Assembly (NCBI GenBank): GCA_964355675.1
Contig: CAYHEC010000006.1
Span: forward strand, 62,001-126,000
Length of the DNA stretch: 64,000 bases
DNA from: CAMBDS01 sp964355675
GTDB taxonomy: Bacteria; Electryoneota; AABM5-125-24; Hatepunaeales; Hatepunaeaceae
Reading direction: 5' to 3'
The notes under the pieces are model-generated. The model did not search any database. It saw nothing but the letters and a program-made list of their open reading frames with translations, and had not been told where the DNA came from. How positions within the stretch are numbered: the first letter of the stretch is position 1; each line of letters opens with the position of its first letter. Positions 61,031 to 64,000 of this stretch are shown here, one piece after another. Made by a program: the position numbers and the translations under genes.

Positions 61031-61056
61031 TCGCAAAGTGAGGACACCTTACGACG
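61031..61056. repeat. 26-base palindromic repeat upstream of pepP
   Basis: Reverse complement reads GTCGTAAGGTG, TCCT, CACTTTGCGAC; about 22 of 26 bases match the copy at 30241-30266. Confidence 0.75.
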
Positions 61057-61140
61057 ATACTTTGTTTTTAGACTTTTTCAACAGACTCGGAGTGGGTGAA
61101 TATATTCACACCTACTAAACCGAACTCGCAGGAAACATTG

Positions 61141-63576
61141 CTAACCCTCGTCCATCTTTGACTTCAACGCTTCAAGACGTTTACGGTATGCTTCATTAGT
61201 CGGAAACTTTTCAAGTAGTATCTCATAGACGTCAGCCGAGCGTTTCCAATCACCCTGTGAGGCGTAGAGTTCGGCAAGTGTTTTTGTAGCAATTTTGCCT
61301 TTCAGATGATAATCACTCCCCTTTTCTTCGGTGGCAGGAGGAGCTTGTGGCGTTTCGAGGGTTGGAGCCTTTCCTGTCACTTCCTCGACTATTGCCGCTA
61401 ACTTCTGTCGAACAACTTCTTCACGGGCGGCAAGATCAGGTGGAGGCGGCATTACAGGCATCTCGGTCGGCATGCGCATCGTCATCGGTACAACATTCTC
61501 ATCAATAATCTCCAATCGCTCATTAACCTTTGGCGGCGGCGCTGAAGGTTGCCTCGGTTGAACAGGGATTTGCGGCTTCGGTTTCTGAATAGGATGCGCA
61601 ATCGATTTCGATGAAGAATCCTTTTCTTGCAATGGCGCAACCTGCTCAGGAACGTATTGAACCGGACTGGCTTCCAGTGATTCTATTTCAATAACAGGTT
61701 TCCTTACTGCAAGGGATTCTATCTCACGAGGAGATGGTACTGCTCGGACTGGTGGAGGTTGATCGTCGTCGAAGTCCTCAGGTATTTCAAATCGCGTCAA
61801 GTTAGATAAGGTAGATTCGCTTTTAGTGGTTGATTCCCTCTTGACTGGAGGTCGTACCGCCAGATTATACGGGGGATGATCGTTGTCTTCATTCTCGGGT
61901 GTTTCGAATCTCGTCAGGTTAGACATCGTAGGATGGGCGTTCACGGAAGCAGTACTTTCCTTCTTTGTCTGCATAAGTCTGAGGATTGCTGAGTCGTCAC
62001 GAGGAATTCGGGATGTCTCCGATTTGTTTATAACAGGTTCCTGTTCCACAGGCTCCGGACCTGAAATCATTGAATCTCTGGGTTGATCAACCATGGACGA
62101 GACCGATATTGGTGTCTCTGGGGCATCTATCTTTCCTGAAATTTCAGCAATTTCTGTTACTTCACGTTCTGCTTCGACCGGCGGAGGCGTAAAAAGGCGT
62201 TTTCGAGAAAGAGGCTCGAGGGAAGGTTGAGGCGGTGCAGGTTGAATCTCTACTTTCTCTTGGATAACGGCTGGAGCTTGTTTAGTAGTCGGCTGAATTG
62301 CTCCGCCAACTGTTTTCTTATCGACAAATTCTTCAGGTGATGAGCGCACGGGCACGCGCGTACTTAATCCGATTTCAGCATCTTCCGCGTCGAGCGCTCG
62401 CATGGCAGGGAGTTTGATGTCGGAAGTCAATCGTGGCCGTTTAAGCGGGGGTTGGTTAGTTACAACTCCACGATTTTCGTCTGTGTAACTGCTTCTATTT
62501 GAAGTTACAGGGAGAGAGGGCGTTGCTCCTTCCCAATCGGATTCGATTACTGTCATCACGGTAGGCGGAGTGCGGGGAGGCGTTTCTTTCACCATGTCCG
62601 GAAATGGTTTCAAATTCGAAGATATTGGCTCTTGACGCGACGCTAATTTCGGCGGTGGAATATACGGCTTGATCATGGCCTTCTGCATCGAAGCAGGTAG
62701 GACAGAATCTGATGGCGAGGCAGACTCTATGCGTGAAACTGGTGATTCCAACCCTATTCTCGATGAGTCTTCGTAGCTTGGATCTTCTTCAGCAACATCA
62801 TTCTCGTCCACTCCACTACTGATGAGTTGCTCAGCATCGATTTCGACCAAAGGAGTCTCGGCAGGATTATTGATCGCATCAGCCCATGCTACCCGAACAA
62901 CCCTCTCACGATCCTCTTCTTCCATTCTGGCGATCTTTTCTTTTATTTTAGGATCTTTCCAGACAGGCTGTGATTCGAGGGGGATAACATCAGGAATCGC
63001 AATAGACTCATTTATAAGGCTCGTCTCAGGAGGGAATGTAAATCGTTCGGTACGTCTGGCGATCTCGGGAGGCAATAGATTTGCCCTGAGTAAGGCCTGG
63101 CGGAGCGTTCCCGGCATCATTCGTTCGACTTGGTGTTGGGAAAACAGCCCCTTCGAAACAGCAGTTTGGCGAAGGATTGCCGTCTGTAGCATGATTTGCA
63201 AGTTATCGTCTAAAGGCTCAAGTGATCCAAGCGCTCGCAAGTGATTTAAATACCCTTCCATGTCGCCTTCTTCCTGAGCAAGCTCGGCGCTTTGGCGATG
63301 AGCGATTGGGATCTCAGGATCAATCGTGAGGGCTTTCTCGAAAGCGGCTCGCGCCAATTTCGACTGTTTTAAATGCAAATGCAACATTCCCTTTACCAGC
63401 CAGCCTGATACCGAGTCAGGGAATTGCTGGAGCCCTTTTACTAAGGTTTTCGCCGCTTTTTTTACCTCACCCGCCTGAAGATGTTTATCCGCAAGACGAG
63501 CAAAAAGTCGCGGCTCGGAAATGATTAATTTCTGGAGATGGCGATCATTGGATTTGTCGCTCTTCTTAAGAAACAC
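61141..63576 (-). CDS. TPR protein with long Pro/Glu-rich disordered middle
   Basis: 811 residues from GTG 63576, chosen because AAAGGAGG lies five bases upstream; a TTG at 63600 is in frame but would place the ribosome site inside the gene. The N-terminus has TPR units ('LFARLADKHLQAGEVKKAAK', 'GWLVKGMLHLHLKQSKLARA'), the middle about 500 residues are Pro, Glu and Ser rich without fold, and a final TPR unit ('LAELYASQGDWKRSADVYEI') closes the chain. Two segments starting 'SNLTRFE' are internal duplicates. No signal peptide; probably a cytoplasmic interaction protein. Confidence 0.82.
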   Translation of the reverse strand: MFLKKSDKSNDRHLQKLIISEPRLFARLADKHLQAGEVKKAAKTLVKGLQQFPDSVSGWLVKGMLHLHLKQSKLARAAFEKALTIDPEIPIAHRQSAELAQEEGDMEGYLNHLRALGSLEPLDDNLQIMLQTAILRQTAVSKGLFSQHQVERMMPGTLRQALLRANLLPPEIARRTERFTFPPETSLINESIAIPDVIPLESQPVWKDPKIKEKIARMEEEDRERVVRVAWADAINNPAETPLVEIDAEQLISSGVDENDVAEEDPSYEDSSRIGLESPVSRIESASPSDSVLPASMQKAMIKPYIPPPKLASRQEPISSNLKPFPDMVKETPPRTPPTVMTVIESDWEGATPSLPVTSNRSSYTDENRGVVTNQPPLKRPRLTSDIKLPAMRALDAEDAEIGLSTRVPVRSSPEEFVDKKTVGGAIQPTTKQAPAVIQEKVEIQPAPPQPSLEPLSRKRLFTPPPVEAEREVTEIAEISGKIDAPETPISVSSMVDQPRDSMISGPEPVEQEPVINKSETSRIPRDDSAILRLMQTKKESTASVNAHPTMSNLTRFETPENEDNDHPPYNLAVRPPVKRESTTKSESTLSNLTRFEIPEDFDDDQPPPVRAVPSPREIESLAVRKPVIEIESLEASPVQYVPEQVAPLQEKDSSSKSIAHPIQKPKPQIPVQPRQPSAPPPKVNERLEIIDENVVPMTMRMPTEMPVMPPPPDLAAREEVVRQKLAAIVEEVTGKAPTLETPQAPPATEEKGSDYHLKGKIATKTLAELYASQGDWKRSADVYEILLEKFPTNEAYRKRLEALKSKMDEG

Positions 63577-63593
63577 TGACGCCTCCTTTAATA

Positions 63594-63617
63594 CAGTCAA
63601 CTACCTGCGGTTGACTG
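63594..63617. repeat. 24-base palindromic repeat upstream of the TPR gene
   Basis: CAGTCAACT, ACCTGC, GGTTGACTG: 9+6+9 geometry with a G-T pair at the inner end. It sits 18 bases before the chosen GTG start, next to the ribosome-binding site. Confidence 0.75.
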
Positions 63618-63753
63618 TTTATCACAAATGTACCAACGTGTGTCCCCATCCGTCGGTTAAGTTTATTGGGGTGGCGTCACGTGACATCACGTGACGGTTG
63701 AGTGCAAATATTTCTGATAATTGCGGAGTTAGGCACCCACCTGACACAACGCT

Positions 63754-64000
63754 TTAATTATCAATCGCTAAGCGGAGAACCCCTGTAACATTTAATTCCC
63801 CGCATCCGGCGAAAAACGCTTGATATTGGCAAGGGAAAGGTGGTAATCGATTCGCGCTCGAACCGCTTCATTCCGCGTGCGGGTCATATCGAGTTGTGCG
63901 TCGAGCAGTTCGCGTGAGCTGGCAAGTCCATTTGTAAACCTCTCTACCGTAATAGAGAGACTTCGTTGAGAAAGACTAAGAGCCTTATCGGTTATTCGTA
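63754..64000 (-). CDS. TolC-like outer-membrane efflux protein (C-terminal end only)
   Basis: About 82 codons are visible, open to the right edge; the stop is TAA at 63754-63756. The reading is 'RITDKALSLSQRSLSITVE', then 'RFTNGLASSRELLDAQLDMT' and 'RTRNEAVRARIDYHLSLANI', which is the C-terminal coiled-coil repeat of outer-membrane efflux proteins ('G-x-x-S-x-x-E-L-L-D-A-Q' then 'DY-x-x-A-x-A'). It forms the exit duct of type I secretion or RND pumps; partners are outside the window. Confidence 0.82.

Overview
This window comes from a Gram-negative bacterium that looks like a member of the Fibrobacteres-Chlorobi-Bacteroidetes (FCB) group or a related candidate phylum. Three secreted proteins end in a type IX secretion (T9SS) C-terminal sorting domain (NPFN motif, 'DxSGRxV', 'GVYxV', terminal basic tail). 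A PorD/DUF4835-like T9SS accessory protein lies at 57382-58212. The ATP synthase operon begins bactofilin-atpZ-atpI. Species cannot be named from the sequence alone.

Layout. 1-6819: two coupled, secreted TPR proteins (the downstream one is cut by the window edge). 7087-19269: an F-type ATP synthase locus on the minus strand, transcribed bactofilin-atpZ-atpI-atpB-atpE-atpF-atpH-atpA-atpG-atpD-atpC. It is broken by foreign-looking cargo in three places. Between atpB and atpE are a Cas2/VapD-like + PIN pair, a HicB-like + unknown pair and a GIY-YIG gene. Between atpH and atpA is a methyltransferase-nuclease fusion. Between atpG and atpD is a lipoprotein. 19680-24999: cell-envelope genes (M23 peptidase and a 'headless' paralog, 23S rRNA methyltransferase, UDP-glucose dehydrogenase, sugar nucleotidyltransferase, EamA protein). 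25389-28527: tandem secreted Ntn-hydrolase paralogs, the second of which lacks the nucleophilic cysteine. 28894-38563: glutamine synthetase, an orphan sensor-like protein, HisC, a T9SS cargo with a small secreted partner, and class II ribonucleotide reductase. 39155-46542: a parallel beta-helix T9SS cargo, a DegT-family aminotransferase, and a second copy of the T9SS cargo/small secreted module whose small gene is frameshifted. 47236-64000: BipA, M16 protease, DedA protein, amidase plus lytic transglycosylase, a barrel-like outer-membrane protein, PorD-like protein, CoaE-LeuD-PepP, a TPR/proline-rich protein and the end of a TolC-like protein.

The strongest unexplained signal is a dense set of short palindromic repeats. 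One family has 24 bases with strict 9+6+9 geometry and about a dozen copies. Eight lie between genes; four lie in frame inside the sorting domains of the two paralogous T9SS cargo genes. Other families are a 28-bp perfect palindrome, a 26-mer, and a 200-bp nested foldback element present twice and nearly identical 32 kb apart. The GIY-YIG gene is bracketed by inverted copies of a further hairpin repeat, and a 71-bp tandem unit there carries the gene's own 3' end, which suggests a minimal mobile element inside the atp operon.

All gene calls are from reading the translation and motifs; no database search was run. Many starts are TTG or GTG and are chosen by frame, overlap and Shine-Dalgarno sites where visible.
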